This document shows positions 35,801 to 45,400 of a DNA stretch of 64,000 nt, one piece after another. The notes beneath the pieces are model-generated. The model made no database searches and was not told the origin of the DNA. It saw only the letters and a program-made list of their open reading frames with translations. Positions within the stretch are counted from its first letter, which is position 1. The number at the start of each line of letters is the position of its first letter. This DNA is from Mytilus galloprovincialis (taxonomy: Eukaryota > Mollusca > Bivalvia > Mytilida > Mytilidae), in NCBI RefSeq assembly GCF_965363235.1, contig NC_134842.1, forward strand, positions 7,281,112 to 7,345,111, read 5' to 3'. The translations under genes were made by a program, and so were the position numbers.

Positions 35801-38330
35801 TATTTGGTGTAAAAATAAGAAGATGTGATAGGATTGTAAATGAAACAACGCTTTACACAAAAGACTAAATGGCATAGAAGTCAATATAACAGTATAGGTC
35901 ACCGTATATATGAAATAAGAAGTTGTGGTGTAATTGTCTATGAGATGAACAAAATCCATATAGCATAGTCAGCTTTAAAATGCCCCGAAATGATAAATGT
36001 AGAACATTTCAAACGATAACATGTACAAACTCAGTATATTTCTCGGTAAGTATTGTATGCAAGTCCAATCAAAGAAGAATCCGAATCTACATGGCTACAG
36101 TTATTCTAGTATAAACATGTAATGCAAATGATAACACACTTGGAATAGGGAATATCTATAACCTTTAATGAGATCTGTTCAACTTTATAAGACATATACA
36201 TGTATTAGCAAACATCTTTAGATATTTTAACCCTGCTTCGTACTCGACTGATTTACTGAATCGTTTTTTTTAACGGCCTAGTTTAAAGGGTAGTAAGAAT
36301 TAAGTCAACTGAAAGCTATGTCACATTTATTGTGGTTATATTCGTTATACAAATTATTCTGATTTCGAGCCGGCTAGCCTTTGCTCCTTTATGTCGTGTG
36401 TTAAGCGGAGAACCGGCAAATACCAACTTTAAAGTCTTTCGTTTGATATGACCGGGTTTCGAACCCATGACCTCCTGCACTTGAAGGGAACACGCGTCCA
36501 TGAAACCATCGAATCGGTTACGTAACTATAAGATATTTAAGCAGCCTGAGGGAAACCGCGAGAAGAGAAAACGAGTACTCCTTATATTAGGCAAAAATTT
36601 ATGTTATAAATACATTATTCTATTTTTGAACTGCTTATATTTTAGTGTGCTTCTCCGGCCCCTATGCCTTTGCTCATATCTTGAATTTGCACCTCCATGC
36701 AGTCAATATATAGTGGAAGTTAGTTACAAAGATTTGAGCTGGTTGATCAAATGCAGACAAAACTACATAGAAACATATCTAAAATGTACTTAATCTGATT
36801 GTAATTTTTACTTTTTATTTGAAGGAACGGAAACTATTATGAAGGCATGTAAGGATAAAAATGTACCATACCTAATCTACTGCAGCTCTCTTAGCATATT
36901 CTATGGTCCACGGGAAATAAAGGCGGGAACTGAGACTTCAGTGCAACCACAGACTAACTTGTACTTTGGAGCATATGCTAAGTCAAAGTCAAAAGCTCAG
37001 AAAATGGTGTTAGGAGCAAATGGAAGTAAACTCAAAAATGGTAAATAATACATGTACATGTAATGTGTAGTATCCAGTCGACAAAGTACTCATTTTAAAC
37101 AAATTAATACCTTACACAGAGTAAAAATATCATTTTGATTACCAATCTTTGGTACAAGATTTTGAAGTGAACGATATTTTTTGTCTTCGTGTTACGATTT
37201 TTATTATAACCTATAAAACAGTTTCCTACATATTTCAAAATGATGTTAAACAATCAAAATAACAACTTTCTGTAAGCGTACTACATTTATTACAAAATAA
37301 CATGGAGGCCAAATTAATGCATTATATATATATATCTGGGAACATAAAATTATGTTAGTCAGCTCAAGATTTGTTTTAATCACTAGCGTTACACAGTTTA
37401 TTGTTAGTTTGTACTAACGAGTACTCCTTATATTAGGCGAAAATTTATGTTATAAATACATTATTCTATTTTTGAACTGCTTATATTTTAGTGTGCTTCT
37501 CCGGCCCCTATGCCTTTGCTCATATCTTGAATTCGCACCTCCATGCAGTCAGTAACCATAGGAATAATTTGGAAGTATTAAAGAAGCTGTAACAGTAAAA
37601 ACCAAGCAACTTATGAAGTTCAATTTTGAATCATTGTATAAAATTTTATAACTTGAAGCACTATAATACAATAATATCTTAGCGTCTGTAAGGTCGGATT
37701 TATAAATACAACAGTATCAATGCTAAAGAAAATATTTAAATTGATTATTAATTGGTAACTCATGATTTTTATATAGGAAAGTCTTTAAGAACATTAGCAA
37801 TCCTGCCACTACCACTATATGGCGAACTTGACTACCACAATATTACACCAAGTGTTCAACCGTTCAAAGATAAAACGTACACTCTGATTGGACCAATGAC
37901 AGCACGTGTACACTATAGTTATGCTGGTAACTGTGCTTATGTGTTTATCAAAGCAATAGAAGCTATTCAACGGAACCCAGAAGTTGGAGGTGAATATTTC
38001 TTTGCAGCAGACGATACACCACCGAACATATTCCCGGAAACCATCAGACCATTCTTTGAACAGTTTAATGTCAAAACGTCATCCTGGCATGTACCATACT
38101 GGTTAATAATGTCATTTGTATTTATTGTTTATTGTGTATTTTATGTTATACGATTCTTTACACCTGTAGATTTAGTAAATTTAGGATTCACAACCGGAAG
38201 TATATCGTTTCTGAACACCACGTGTTACGTCACGTACGATAAAGCCAACACGTTACTGGGATACAAACCATTATACGACTACAAAACTTCTATTGAAATG
38301 TCTAAACAGTTTTACGCAAAAGTTGTTTGA
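26897..38330 (+). CDS. 3-beta-hydroxysteroid dehydrogenase-like protein C, with a LINE in intron 1
   Basis: Coding exons are 26897-27032, 35549-35713, 36825-37040 and 37777-38330; all junctions are phase 1 and the 1071 nt give 356 residues. The Rossmann motif is TGGSGCLG, with Cys where A and B have Phe. The catalytic dyad lies in GAYAKSKSKAQ. LRTLAILPLPLYGEL follows, then a membrane segment (YWLIMSFVFIVYCVFYVIRF) and FLNTTCYVTYDKANTLLGY. Intron 1 is 8.5 kb, against 0.3-0.75 kb in A and B, because of an antisense LINE. Exon 3 is flanked by near-identical 136-bp direct repeats. A 5' UTR intron is likely (26549-26877). The frame is open throughout, so the gene looks functional despite the insertions. 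Confidence 0.9.
27315..30881 (-). CDS. LINE ORF2: AP endonuclease plus reverse transcriptase, 1188 residues
   Basis: This enzyme nicks target DNA and copies the element RNA in place. The endonuclease domain shows SETK (72-75), GDFNSRTG (184-191), VVDY (276-279) and SDIHKP (303-308). The reverse transcriptase shows NYRPITLLSSLGKIF (about 615-629), QAGFRPGYNTNDHIF (651-665), FIDFQRAFD (685-693), GVRQGENLSPALFS (743-756) and catalytic YADD (796-799). The C-terminal part has a CHLC...HYIMTC cysteine/histidine cluster near residue 1115. All catalytic landmarks are present. The true start may be downstream of the first Met, since conserved sequence begins near residue 41. It is antisense to the host dehydrogenase gene. 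Confidence 0.93.
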   Translation of the reverse strand: MSNLLFCILHNAALVAHNMCLSVLINLTCLDFTSKENNKLQLLILNVCGLKSKLLYPEFRNLLQEHDIVCFSETKLDDLDDISLENFTFYCKNRKKISNYRSGGLAFGHKSSLNNYITPIDSNCPFVFWFKICKKLVQLPQDLICGVIYIPPINTLYTADDAISEIEIELHNMYKDSQYVCLFGDFNSRTGTLADFYDIDDFDDTFVNELIDFNEFSEIGILDDLGIPRKRNSQDQTVNTYGRKLISFCKNNNIFILNGRFLSDKVGNPTSRNSSVVDYVMGSANIFQKIVDFEIMQFSNLYSDIHKPIFLKLDCNVKTDMLKENTCIRNNEKYIGKWKHEKSTDFKSNINRDEVNDLLSHILEIHDDISKVDQNSVNEIVTNVTKILLDSAEKTFGVVTKDCSNSKEEYNNKEWFNHDCKNSRRDYRKSLRLYKHYGSNIFKVRLRNSEKMYKKTMDDSIRLYNHDLKKKMKELRMKKPRDFWKFFNKFKCPVNNDIDIKQFYDFFKEMNKDTLNRANIELDNNFDGDRSNYFLNKTITRDEVIKGIQSVKNNKSPGDDLIINEYISSSSELMLDIYVYMFNLIFDTGFLPEIWLLGNVIPVFKNKGSKREPKNYRPITLLSSLGKIFTSILSSRLGDYLDEFLILEENQAGFRPGYNTNDHIFAIYAFFELLKLKKKKLFCAFIDFQRAFDSIQRNLLLFKLLNNNINGKFFRVIQNMYNDIKSRVVFNNEKSDFFPCEIGVRQGENLSPALFSVYLNDLQAFLEELDSKGLQSISADLENELDVYLKIFLLLYADDTVLLADSSTELQNMLNNFAIYCNKWQLKVNVDKTKILVFANGRLPQNLNFFINDNEIEIVKNYKYLGIFFSKSGSFLQTRKYLRDQGIKAMYSILKKSRINNLSIECQLDLFDKAVVPILLYGSEIWGFENFDLLERVHLKFCKLILHLKQSTPDCIVYAELGRFPLFLYAKVRMINFWGRIINGKEYKIAHVLYKLLLINLNNYGFESKWLIYIKNIFNNCGMSNIWNLHFADKWVSKSVEQKLKDQFTQLCLSQIETLPKCLCYRIFKNNLKFENYLNILPNNLLFVYCKFRCGSHRLPIETGRWRGLSRNDRLCHLCNSSEIGDEYHYIMTCKSLHLERKKFLPEYCCKNPNTYKFDSLFNSDNIIILEKLCKFIKTILVKVSPPS
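31055..32026 (-). CDS. LINE ORF1: coiled-coil RNA-binding protein, 323 residues
   Basis: The N-terminal about 130 residues are heptad-like and charged (QTKCGKLEREVSRI, EGKLDAMITRIEHVEQK), predicting a coiled coil. They are followed by an RRM-like segment (NNIIISGLKHEPNW, then FVSVHRFGKQRQYIMIKFVS) and a basic C-terminal domain (AQFPVKIEKKRKSLYPVLKQ). This is the layout of L1-type ORF1 nucleic-acid chaperones, which coat the element RNA. It lies 173 bp upstream of ORF2 on the same strand. Confidence 0.85.
   Translation of the reverse strand: MSEYKALDTKTISILNSVLAVVADLQTKCGKLEREVSRISQFEGKLDAMITRIEHVEQKCEIVLNRNKMIEEKGEQMSTVVHKIIDRCKENVSKISLLEEAKDNKENTFDIKCVNDRLSNMESDVEELQWRSMTNNIIISGLKHEPNWDTENIVRDFIRKKLGIVENMNFVSVHRFGKQRQYIMIKFVSLKDKQLVMRNCHKLKGTNISVRAQFPVKIEKKRKSLYPVLKQAKKDRKKAVLIRDKLFIEGELYKTNDDRVSKYMDRKEIPNRNSQIFEADELSDKCPLINSTRPSDFNSWNRPIPNLREMLKRNRINSDEPDT
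32027..32439 (-). other. spacer between the two ORF1-like regions, possible internal 5' UTR
   Basis: About 400 bp with no ORF of note. If the downstream ORF1/ORF2 pair is a separate LINE, this is its 5' UTR; if the whole is one element, it is an inter-ORF spacer. Confidence 0.4.
32440..33738 (-). pseudogene. second ORF1-like coding region of a LINE, interrupted
   Basis: It opens with a basic N-terminus (MNSKKNGKSGTKRKKSKGQ at 33738), continues in another frame with a coiled-coil part (33555-32764; NEKLCKFESTMNNLVKNVDK, DKVSKRMDDVEKS) and an RRM-like part (ENLVFTGLPLTNETED, FHRAHRFGKESS). It ends in a third frame with NEQFPKEINDRRKILWPYFK and KKDRLFIDGAEF (32821-32459). At least two frame changes break it. 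The C-terminal part is clearly related to ORF1 at 31055-32026 but well diverged. It has no ORF2 of its own in this window. Confidence 0.75.
33761..35250. other. rest of gene C intron 1, nothing recognised
   Basis: AT-rich DNA between the LINE and a small repeat fragment near exon 2. Short ORFs have no domain or splice support. Confidence 0.35.
35255..35335 (-). repeat. reversed fragment of the GTCAAAGAGGGACGAAAGAT family
   Basis: AGCCATGGCCTCGTCAGTTT and GGTTATCTCTTTGGTATATA are the complement of the start of the repeat at 39215-39500. This explains part of the 100-residue plus ORF at 35036-35338. Confidence 0.5.
35815..36020 (-). repeat. dispersed SINE-like repeat, minus, in intron 2 of gene C
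   Basis: AGAAGATGTGATAGGATTGT, TATAGGTCACCGTATATATG, then GCATAGTCAGCTTTAAAATG and CATTTCAAACGATAAC match the complement of 21780-21980, with an internal duplication. Confidence 0.6.
36340..36530 (-). repeat. tRNA-derived SINE, minus orientation
   Basis: Read on the minus strand, GGTTTCATGGACGCG precedes GGAGGTCATGGGTTCGAAAC, with a perfect Pol III B-box core (GGGTTCGAAACCC). A nontransfer tail runs to GCTAGCCGGCTCGAAATC. It does not fold as a complete tRNA. In intron 2 of gene C. Confidence 0.5.
36570..36705 (+). repeat. 136-bp direct repeat, left copy (before exon 3 of gene C)
   Basis: Pairs with 37416-37551 at constant offset 846 bp; only two substitutions were seen over 136 bp. It begins AACGAGTACTCC and ends CATGCAGTCA. 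Confidence 0.95.
37416..37551 (+). repeat. 136-bp direct repeat, right copy (after exon 3 of gene C)
   Basis: Partner of 36570-36705 in intron 3. Together the copies bracket exon 3 (36825-37040). Confidence 0.95.
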
Positions 38331-38549
38331 TGAATATAATTTAGAAACGGATGTGTCAGTGAGATTTTTTTTTTTTCTATAAGTATGACTTTTTAGTATG
38401 GCATGATATTAATACATGTAATTCAGCAGTGATTTTCGTTGTTAGTTTATCATACATGTTGTTATGGTTACTTGGAACATTTCTAGATGATTATATACTA
38501 CATTAGTAACTAAGTAAAACAAATTATGCATCTACTTTATCTGATCATT

Positions 38550-38555
38550 AATAAA
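38550..38555 (+). terminator. candidate poly(A) signal of gene C
   Basis: AATAAA on the plus strand, 220 bp after the stop codon of gene C. Confidence 0.4.
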
Positions 38556-38909
38556 TTTGATGAGTAGTCTTGTACCTAAAAATCATTACGGACGTTGGTG
38601 CAGAACACCACTGCTTGCATATTATATTTCAACATCTGTCTGTTTTCTTAATCATAATTCATATGCTGTCTAAATTAAATGTCAATGTTTTGCGTTGTAT
38701 ATGTATACATTTAAAATTTAACATGTTTAACACTGACTAACTTTTTTTTTAAATGTTCATTAATTAGTATAGTGATTATCTTGGTAATGTTGTGTGCTCT
38801 TCTTTCTGTTTATTGGTGTTTTAAGGATGTTAATCTTATTCAAATAACTGTATCTTTTGCGCCTTTTTTTTTTTTTGCATCAGTATAGTGATGCTTGTGT
38901 ATGGATCTG

Positions 38910-39140
38910 TTACCGATTGATCTGAGTAATTTAATCTTCAGTAATCACTGACAACACATTGGTTGTGAGTTCGAACAACACACGTGGCAGGAGCGTTTGA
39001 TTTCGATCCTAATTGACTAGGATTGTCAGATTTCCTGACGAAGGTCGGTGGTACTCTCCAGAATCATTCATCAAAAGAAAAACGACCTCCATGATATATA
39101 ACAAAACTGTTGAAGTAGGGTCAAACACAATCAATCAATA
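38910..39140 (+). repeat. tRNA-derived SINE of bivalve type
   Basis: GTTGTGAGTTCGAACAAC resembles a Pol III B box. It is followed by GATTTCGATCCTAATTGACT and TGACGAAGGTCGGTGGTACT, a tail common in bivalve SINEs, and ends with an (AATC)n tail (CACAATCAATCAATATAG). Confidence 0.55.
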
Positions 39141-39214
39141 TAGTGTTTGGTAAATCTTCTTGATTAGAAAATCTTGTTACGAATGTTGCTAGTTTGTTCA
39201 ATTTCAACATTGAT

Positions 39215-39500
39215 TTTTATATACGTCAAAGAGGGACGAAAGATCCCAGAGGGATAGTCAAACTCATAGATTGAAAATAAACTGACAACGCCATGGCTTA
39301 AAAAAAAAAAAAAAAATAACAGACAAATAATAGTACAGAAGACACAACATAGAAAACTAAAGACTAAGTAACACGAACCCCACCAAAATCTAAGGGTGAT
39401 AGCAGGTGGTCAGGGAGGGTAAGCAGATCCTGCTCAACATGTGGCATCCGTCGTGTTGCTTATGTTATTACAAATCCGGTAAATAGTCTAATTCGGTAGG
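39215..39500 (+). repeat. GTCAAAGAGGGACGAAAGAT dispersed repeat
   Basis: Text runs through CTGACAACGCCATGGCTT, an A-rich run, ACACGAACCCCACCAAAATC and CCGTCGTGTTGCTTATGTTA to CGGTAAATAGTCTAATTCGG. This is a dispersed bivalve repeat, possibly part of a Penelope-like element. A reversed later segment may occur at 41880-42060. Confidence 0.5.
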
Positions 39501-41050
39501 GCACATTCGTAAAAATGAACGTCTATCTTTCTAACTTTCCGTCAAACATGTCAAACTAAATTATCATAAAACATTATGATAATAGTGAGAGGATGGTTCA
39601 ATAAATCGATGGCACTCTCTCGACTGTTGTATCAAAGCCATTATTGGCATCCACAGCATACTCATACAGATGTAGATATTATTCAAAACGTTTCGTCAAA
39701 CGTCTACAAAAACCCGATGTAGTCACAATTCAATGGCAGCAGAAAAATGATTCGTATATCAATCTGATTGAAGGCAGACAGAGATTAAAATAATGCTTTC
39801 ATGTAAATATGTACACCAGAAACGACAACGACACAAATTACAATACAGTGCATATTTGTACCCTTTCGTCACTTGCCATACACTGCAATACAGTCAAATT
39901 ATCGAAGTTTAAAATAAACAATTTCGCTTGTACAAATGTATTTACCAGCGGACGGTAAAGCTATAGACGAAAAAGACGAACTAACTAACTAAATGGTCAC
40001 AAATGGACGTGTGTGTTTCAATGATGAGTCAGATTCACAATTGAACCAAGGAAAAGGAAGATATCGTTCAATTAATTTGATAATTGGTATATATAATTCT
40101 TTATTCGGCTGATATTATATAGCAGGTACTTGTTCCACCTAGTGTACAGAGCACAACTGTATATCCCTTGAGAAATGGCAATGCTATCATTGTTCCGTTT
40201 TGAAGATTATCTCTTACTAAAGAATCTTTCATACCATTAACTATTAGACTATAGAATCATACCAATTTGTCCCTTCGAAACTCAGACTCTATATCAAAAT
40301 TTAAAATCTAAGTAAAAAGGTTAAATACCACAAATAAAGATGTACCTAAGCACTTTCTATATGCACCGAGGAAACTAAATATGATTCTAACACAATTCAG
40401 ATGCTACTCATCTTTCTTGAACTATGACTTGTTTAGAGTCAATATAATTGCTGATCCATTTTGTTTTTGTTGATGCAACATTGAGACTGTACCCCATGTC
40501 CTTTTCGACTGTTCTTTATATACACATCAGAGAGAAATTCTGATGAACAATCTAAGATGGTTTCCTGATGACCTTATAATGAATGTTAGGTTACTAACAT
40601 CTGGTAAGCCAATCCTCTTGTATGAACAAGACGTGAATATATTTTAACATGTATTCGAATTTATTAAAAGTCCTGAGAGATTTCTTGGTATGTAGAAAAA
40701 GTGTATTTGCAGTACATTCACGTCATCATCATCTTCATTACAAATTTTTACGTTATTTCGATTTCATCTTTTCAATTGATAGATTTGTAAAGTATCGTAT
40801 ATTTTCAATTATTGCATGCTCATATTAATATTGTATTGTAATTCATTGTTATTCGGAGCGGACTTCATAAGTATGGCTTACTTGTGTCCAATCAGTTTTA
40901 CTTTGAGTAAATAAAATATGTTTAAACTAATAGCAGGTACTTGGTTTTATTTGTGAAAAAACACAATCTTATTTTCAATAAAATATGTCTATCATTTCAT
41001 CCAACTGTATGAACTGATTTAACGTGTTCAGCTGCATTGTTGTATTCACT
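39500..41050. other. intergenic, nothing recognised
   Basis: No supported gene downstream of gene C. No splice-consistent ORFs. Confidence 0.4.
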
Positions 41051-41059
41051 TACTGCACG

Positions 41060-42370
41060 TGAGAGGTTTAGCTAGCTATACAACTAGGCGTATTCCGCCA
41101 TTTTTTACAAGAAAATGTCTATACCAAGTCAGGAATTTGACAATTGTTGTCATTCGCTGGTGTGTTTGAGCTTTAGATTTTGCCATTTGAATCAGGACTT
41201 TCCGTAATGAACTTTCCTCTTGAGTTCAGCATTTTTGTGATTTATTTTTTCCCAATATCACCCCTCTACTAGCTACACTGGGGCTAAATAATAATAAAAA
41301 AACAACACTTTATGGTAACAGTCTTGAATGGACATAATGTCAGATTTTTTTCTCTTTCTGGTTCAGAATACCGAAAATTTTTCCTTTTCTATTATTATTA
41401 TTTAAAGCTATACTTGATACAGAGATTTTTTCTGTGTGTTTTTTCTCCAACTATATCTCACATATCCTACATCCCCAATGAATGTGGTTGTTAAATTTGA
41501 TAGATGCTTTTTGAGCTTCTTTTTTAAATATTTGTTTGGTTTGAGATTGTGACAGTGATGACTGCTGTACCCATATTTTGACAGTTTTACCTTTTATGTC
41601 TGTTTTGTTCACGCATCGTTGTAAATGTAATGGAATTTGATGTGTCATACAATTGAGATATTTAGCTCTATAAAACCAGGTTCAATCCACCATTTTCTAC
41701 ATAAGAAAATGCCTGTACCAAGTCAGGAATATGACAGTTGTTATCCCTTCGTTTGATGTGTTTGAGCTTTTGATTTTGCCACTTGATTATGACTTATATC
41801 TAGAAATTGAATATGAGGGTCGGTTGAAAACAAAACTTTACAACAAAAGAGATGATTTCAGCTGCCCAATGGTGACCTGTTCAATTTTAAACCAAGAGTT
41901 TAGTTAACTTAAATCATCATTTTGTAAATTTTACGAACTTAGCACGAGTTAATTGACCGTTATGGACTATCTGTTATAATAGATGATATCGGATATGTTC
42001 CTTATGTCGTAACTACAATCCTGTTCCCTTTTCACAAATGTGACCTACTAAATTAGACTACTTACCCCTATTTGTGACATTTTTACTTATTGTGTCTGTT
42101 TGTTTCGTTCACGCATCATTATTACTATTATAAAGGTTGATGCAACTGTCATACAAGTGAGAAGTTTAGCGCAATAAACCCATGCTCAATCTACCATTTT
42201 CTACATTTGAAAATGCCTGTACCAAGTCAGGAATATAACAGTTGTTGTCCATTCGTTTGATGTGTTTTATCATTTTATTTTGCCATATCATAAGTGACTT
42301 TTCGTTTTGAATTTTTCCAGAGTTCAGTATTTTTGTGATTTTACTTTTTTTCCATATATCCTACATCCCC
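41060..42370 (+). repeat. three clustered copies of the CCAAGTCAGGAAT dispersed family
   Basis: Copies begin near 41060, 41570 and 42075. Each carries CCATTTT-x-TACAAGAAAATG-like text, CTGTACCAAGTCAGGAATAT, a TCATTCGTTTGATGTGTTT-like block and GTTCAGTATTTTTGTGATTT. Two have a longer upstream part with TGTTCACGCATC. The close same-strand spacing (about 510-590 bp) suggests local duplication or preferred insertion. Confidence 0.6.
41790..41875 (+). pseudogene. tiny Penelope-like RT remnant
   Basis: Translation gives EIEYEGRLKTKLYNKRDDF, matching the DLDI-NGKLNTKIYDKRDDF segment of the fragment at 3145-3804. It links the surrounding repeat family to a Penelope-like element. Confidence 0.6.
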
Positions 42371-42559
42371 ATTTAGAGGAGAAAAGATTATAGTGACATA
42401 ATGGCATAGTTATGATTGACTTTTGATGATTACATAAAGCGTTTGAGTTACTGTCCGACATATTGACAGGTGGACTACAATATACAAAAAGAGTTCCTGT
42501 AAACAGAGCCATGTTTACAAACGATGTTTCCCATCTACCTTGCATAGAATTAAATAAAT

Positions 42560-43110
42560 CAGAATATGTAGTGTTGTTTGTTCCTCTTAAGTTTTATCAT
42601 AAGTTTGTATCACCTAATGTATAGTTTCAAAAGAAAATGTTTCTAAATGTCCTTCTTTTCATCTGTCCTAGTTTGATCAATATCTCAATATTTCTGATTC
42701 TGATGAAACATGTGTGTAGGCACCTCATTAAACAAATTGGTAAAGTTTCCTTTGTGTTTGGAAACCCTGCAAGGTGTAAGAATTAATAAATTAAATGAAT
42801 AAGTTGAATTTCAAGTAAACCAACATCTTCCAAAATTTACTGTTACAACCAAAATTAAAGAGTAACATTGAACTTTATACTATTACCTCTTAAATTGATA
42901 CATGTCATCCTCTTACCGATATCTTCTTTCATATATCTACGTTTTATTTCAACTAACTTACAACCTGGAAACCAATTTCCCCCAATGTTTTTATTTATAT
43001 TAACAGTGCATTGGACTTGTTTCATTCTTTCATATATTAAAAGGCTTCTTTTCTTATCTATATTTTCCATCTGTTCAAATGTCATTCCAATCAGACAGGG
43101 GAAAATCACA
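42560..43110. other. intergenic, nothing recognised
   Basis: Opposed ORFs at 42855-43196 overlap the start of the 2-kb element and lack support. Confidence 0.4.
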
Positions 43111-43116
43111 TTAAAA

Positions 43117-45172
43117 CCAGATGCTCCGCAGGGCGCAGCTTTATACGACCGCAGAGGTTGAACCCTGAACAGTTGGGGCAAGTATGGACACAACATTCAA
43201 GCTGGATTCAGCTCTAAATTTGGATTGTGATTAAATAGTTGACACAGCATAGGTTTCTGACACATAATGAATGTGGTCTAATGAACTTAAAATTTTTTTT
43301 GCCTTTGAGCAATTCACTATGCTGTTGAATATTAATCCTCTCAAAAAAATGTTTGAAGAAATTTTTTTTTTATTTATGATATTTGAAATGAAAAAAAATT
43401 GAACCCCCCCCCCCCCAATTTTTTTTTCACATCCCCCTTTCCCTTATTCCAAAACTGATCTCAATTCAAATTTCTAATGGAGTTTGCAACAATAACTACT
43501 CATCTAAATACATATTAAAATGTAAAAAAAGTGCTTGTTATCACTGAATGGTAAAGATTGTTTTAATTTATCAGTTGGTAGTAAAAGTGAATATACATTG
43601 TATATTGTATAAAGCAATGATTTAAGTTGATTCAACTACTATTCTGGACAAAGAAAGATAACTCCAATTGAAAATATGAAAATTTCTTGCTATTGCACAA
43701 TATTGTGCAATTAGATATTTCTTGTTATTGTGCAATACTGTGCAATTGAAAATATTTGCTATTGCACAATACTGTGCAATTGAAGATTTCTTGCTATTGC
43801 GCAATACTGTGCAATTGAAAATTTCTTGCTATTGCACAATACTGTGCAATTGAAGATTTCTTGCTATTGCTGAATACTGTCCAATTGAAAATCTCTTGCT
43901 ATTGCACAATACTTAATATAATAATTTTGGATCCTGATTTGGACCAACTTGAAAACTAGGCCCATAATCAAAAATCTTAGAACATGTTTAGATTCAGCAT
44001 ATCAAAGAAGCCCAAGAATTAAATTTTTGTTAAAATCAAACTTAGTTTAATTTTGGACCCTTTGGACTTTAATGTAGACCAATTTGAAAACAGGACCAAA
44101 AATTAAGAATCTACATACACAGTTAGATTTGGCATATCAAAGAACCCCAATTATTCAATTTTTGATGAAATCAAACAAAGTTTAATTTTGGACCCCGATT
44201 TGGACCAACTTGAAAACTGGGCCAATAATCAAAAATCTAAGTACATTTTTAGATTCAGCATATCAAAGAACCCCAAGGATTCAATTTTTGTTAAATCAAA
44301 CTAAGTTTAATTTTGGATCCCCTTGGACCTTAATGTAGACCAATTTTAAAACGGGACCAAAAATTAAGAATCTACATACACAGTTAGATTTGGCATATCA
44401 AGGAACCCCAATTATTCAATTTTTGATGAAATCAAACAAAGTTTAATTTTGGACCCTTTGGGCCCCTTATTCCTAAACTGTTGGGACCAAAACTTCCAAA
44501 ATCAATCCCAACCTTCCTTTTATGGTCATAAACCTTGTGTTTAAATTTCATAGATTTCTATTTACTTATACTAAAGTTATGGTGCGAAAACCAAGAAAAA
44601 TGCTTATTTCGGCCCCTTTTTGGCCCCTAATTACTAAACTGTTCGAACCTCAACTCCCAAAATCAATCCCAACCTTCCCTTTGTGGTCATGAACCTTGTG
44701 TTTAATTTCATTGATTTCTATTTACTTATACTAAAGTTATTGTGCGAAAACCAAGAATAATGCTTATTTTGGCCCTTTTTTGGCCTGTAATTCCTAAACT
44801 GTTGAAACCAAAACTCCCAAAATCAATCCCAACCTTCCTTTTGTGGTCATAAACCTTGTGTCAAAATTTCATAGTTTTCTATTTACTTAAACTAGTTATA
44901 GTGCGAAAACCAAGAAAATTCTTATTTGGGCCATTTTTGGCCCCTAATTCCTAAAATGTTGGGACCAAAACTTCCAAAATCAATCCCAACCTTCCTTTTG
45001 TGGTAATAAACCTTGTGTTAAAATTTCATAAATTTTTATTCACATTTACTAAAGTTAGAGTGCGAAAACTAAAAGTATTCGGACGACGACGATGACGACG
45101 ACGCAGACGACGACGCCAACATCATACCAATATACGACCAAAAATTTTTCAATTTTTGCGGTCGTATAAAAA
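43117..45172. mobile_element. 2-kb pearl-like element, copy 1
   Basis: The left end is CCAGATGCTCCGCAGGGCGC then TTTATACGACCGCAG (43140). The right end closes TGCGGTCGTATAAA (45157-45170), an inverted match of 14 bp. Inside lie a 35-bp palindromic minisatellite (43676-43920), GGACCAACTTGAAAACTGGG-type units (about 43925-44460), about four 160-170 bp units with AACTGTTGGGACCAAAACT and AACCTTCCTTTTGTGGTCAT (44460-45070), a GAC-rich run and a terminal hairpin (TATACGAC with GTCGTATA). Tandem core plus GC-rich microsatellite plus hairpin end is the layout of bivalve pearl elements, linked to Helentrons. Noncoding. A poly-C run lies at about 43405-43418. Confidence 0.8.
43676..43920. repeat. 35-bp palindromic minisatellite inside the 2-kb element
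   Basis: About seven units with starts near 43691, 43726, 43761, 43796, 43831, 43866 and 43901. Each centres on ATTGCACAATACTGTGCAAT, an 8-bp inverted repeat. Copy 2 (60790-60965) has fewer units. Confidence 0.85.
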
Positions 45173-45299
45173 TGAACAATCCCCCATAAACCTTCAACAG
45201 TGATGGAGGAAAAATATATTAACAAAAGTACAAAACTCCGAAGGTATTCGTTATAGAGAAAGTCTGATAAACCTGATAAGATTGAACCCTTGACTAGAT

Positions 45300-45400
45300 C
45301 AACCACCTGATTGATTGGAAAACAAGTGTCATATTTCTGACTTGGTATAGGCATTTTCCAAGAAAAGAAAGGTTTAATCTGGCTCTACAGTCAGTTAAAC
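45300..45400 (-). repeat. reversed CCAAGTCAGGA-family fragment
   Basis: TGTCATATTTCTGACTTGGT, then AGGCATTTTCCAAGAAAAGA and CAGTTAAACCTCACATT are the complement of 41570-41700. Confidence 0.5.

Noticed and set aside
36340-36530. A tRNA gene on the minus strand
   Set aside because: The B box is perfect, but a full cloverleaf with acceptor pairing could not be drawn; a tRNA-derived SINE fits better.
43622-43804. 60-residue minus ORF with QYCAIA repeats
   Set aside because: Translation of the 35-bp palindromic minisatellite.
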